Shown: piece by piece, positions 62,490-64,000 of the stretch
Numbering within the stretch: position 1 is the stretch's first letter
Layout: every line of letters starts with the position of its first letter
Assembly: GCA_027574665.1 (NCBI GenBank)
Contig: CM050655.1
Coordinates: 3,720,001-3,784,000 of the forward strand
DNA: 64,000 nt
Direction of reading: 5' to 3'
Source of the DNA: Rhynochetos jubatus
Lineage: Eukaryota > Chordata > Aves > Eurypygiformes > Rhynochetidae
The notes under the pieces: generated by a model
What the model was told of the DNA's origin: nothing
Databases searched by the model: none
What the model saw: the letters and a program-made list of their open reading frames with translations, nothing else
Made by a program: the position numbers and the translations under genes

Positions 62490-63455
62490 CACTTCCCTAA
62501 ACACTCATCCAGCCTCCTGTGGGACTAGAAGGACTGATAGGGACTTCCCAAACCAGACACAGTCTATTTATATTTAATTATATTTTACGGAATTTCTTCC
62601 ACTAATTTTTCCAGCTGGTCCTTTTTTACATTTGGAAACTTGTGGCATCCACCTCATCTGGTATTCCAAAGTTTTATGACCAACTTTGTGAAGAACCACC
62701 TCCTCTCTGTTTTGACCCAGAGCCCTTGAGTTTCATTTGATTCCTGCTAGATTGTGATCAGGAAGATATATTCACCTCCCAGTTTCCTAGATCTCTTCAG
62801 GCATGTTTATTTTTCAGGCAAGCAAGTCCCATTTGTTCCCTTTACGGAGCCTATTCAGTACATTTGATCATTCATGCTGCTCTTTTATGAGCCTTTTCCA
62901 ATTCTATTATACCTTTATGAAGATGGGACCAGAGCTACATGCAATATTCAAGATGCAGAACCACCATCATGCAGTGTCGTAATGATGTTTTCTGTTTTAT
63001 TTTCATTCCTCTGCTTTCTAAACCCTCACGGGGCAAGTTGTTTTCTTGAAGACTATGGAGAATTCTTTCTTAGCACCAAACCTTGTCGTTGAGTTATAAT
63101 GCTCATCTCAGAACAGGAGTCTAGGACTATTCACACACCCCCCACCCACACCCCACACCCCACCCCCCACCCCCTGCCTCCATCTAACTCATGTTGCATT
63201 TATCTATATTTCACCTGTCATTTTTATCACTTGGGTGCTCAGCACTGGATTTTTTTATGCAGCTCTTCACAGCCAGCCCCTGCCTTTACTCTGCTGAAAA
63301 ACTCAGTAACACCAGTGAAACATGCTGCCTCCCTGCTCCTTTTTGGATCCCTTGAGGGCACATTTAACAACATGTGTGCCACCACAGGCCACTGGGTGAA
63401 CCACAATGATCTACTGGTGACCTCTCTATGAGAAGAATTACCATCTATCTCTATG
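62490..63455 (-). mobile_element. Old CR1-type LINE fragment (antisense)
   Basis: On the plus strand, blocks appear in the order expected for the reverse complement of an old amniote CR1: GTGAAGAACCACCTCCTCT near 62688, TATGAGCCTTTTCCAATTCTATTATACC near 62886, CAATATTCAAGATGCAGAACCACCATCATGCAGT near 62942, TTTCTGTTTTATTTTC near 62989, then ATATTTCACCTGTCATTTTTATCACTTGGGTGCTCAGC near 63206 and GCAGCTCTTCACAGCCAGCC near 63259. On the minus strand these cover the end of ORF2 and the following untranslated region. Divergence and indels are heavy, and a C-rich tract (63137-63175) interrupts it. Edges are approximate. Confidence 0.75.
63137..63175 (-). repeat. C-rich tract, G-quadruplex pattern on minus strand
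   Basis: Runs of three to six C separated by A or ACA over about 40 bases. The minus strand fits the quadruplex pattern. It lies inside the antisense CR1 relic and was probably expanded after insertion. Confidence 0.8.
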
Positions 63456-64000
63456 CTTAAGGAGTCCCCCACAAAGAAAAGTTCTGGAACAGGAACTTTC
63501 CTCAAAATCGTCCACAGTGAACAAAAGACCAGAAATCACTGAGGGGATGGTCTGACCTTTTATCACCTTGCTTCTCATTTTACACCACAATTGGCTACTT
63601 ACCCTCTGGTTTCTCTAGCAGATTTCCTCTTCCCTTGTTTCTGAGAAAAGTGTGGAGTTTGGCTTTTGTCCCTTCACAAGTTTTTCCCTCTTCCTCTTGT
63701 TTTTATGCATTTATGCCTCAGAATTCTGTAAGGAATGAATAATCCTCTTCTTAAGTACAACCTGCATTCAGGACTATATGAAAGTATCCCATACTCTAGC
63801 AGTATGAATGCTGAAGACTTAGGGTTTATACTACCATTACAGTCAAAGGGAAAACACACCGAAGCATCACTGGGGGCAGGATTAGACCATTAATATATTA
63901 AACTATTAAAAACAAAACCGCAAAAAAAAACTACAAAAAATTTTTGAGAGGCTACCTCAGCATGGTTAACAATGTATCAAGGGATAAAAGTCTTATTTAT
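63456..64000. other. Non-coding stretch at window end
   Basis: No gene or clear repeat is recognised. Short A-rich runs occur near 63920-63940. Confidence 0.5.

Noticed and set aside
1-64000. Bacterial-type systems: operons, CRISPR arrays, riboswitches, terminators
   Set aside because: The sequence is clearly vertebrate, with LINE and LTR elements, no dense coding and no direct-repeat/spacer array.

Overview
The window reads as intergenic or intronic DNA from a bird, most likely a neoavian species. The diagnostic evidence is several CR1 LINE 3' ends with the avian ATTCTATG-type tail (ending near 50080, 59664, 60564 and 61914) and avian endogenous retrovirus LTRs whose inner end reads, on the complementary strand, TGTCRTGGTTTAAC. 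The rest is AT-rich, stop-dense DNA with short microsatellites. I found no host protein-coding exon, tRNA, rRNA, CRISPR array or bacterial-type feature that I can defend. Nearly all open frames of 60-133 codons are chance frames; the informative ones belong to retroelements.

Layout. 1-4263: unannotated non-coding DNA. 4340-7440 (minus): decayed endogenous retrovirus with reverse transcriptase, RNase H and envelope remnants, lacking a recognisable integrase and LTRs. 7441-18028: non-coding, with an (AAAC)n tract and a G-rich tract. 18029-18620 (minus): solo LTR. 18621-30515: non-coding, with one exon-like 48-base segment and an AT-rich stretch that could be a conserved element. 30516-32351: an unusual provirus remnant, made of an inverted 258-bp LTR end, the C-terminal part of an integrase gene, a polypurine tract and a full 806-bp LTR, bounded by a perfect 5-bp duplication AACGT. 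32352-49411: non-coding, with an old antisense CR1 fragment at 40322-40462. 49412-50080: CR1 (plus). 54310-55272: old, diverged CR1 (plus). 59612-61914: three plus-strand CR1 3' fragments of at least two subfamilies. 62490-63455: old antisense CR1.

Nothing here forms a working pathway. The main biological interest is the provirus at 30521-32346. Both outer ends are the U5 terminus of the same LTR, in inverted orientation, and the host target duplication is intact. This suggests that integrase inserted a rearranged DNA with two U5 ends, rather than a normal provirus being rearranged later. The locus is also a 258-bp near-perfect inverted repeat with a spacer of about 1.3 kb. Coordinates of repeat edges and the divergence counts were made by eye.
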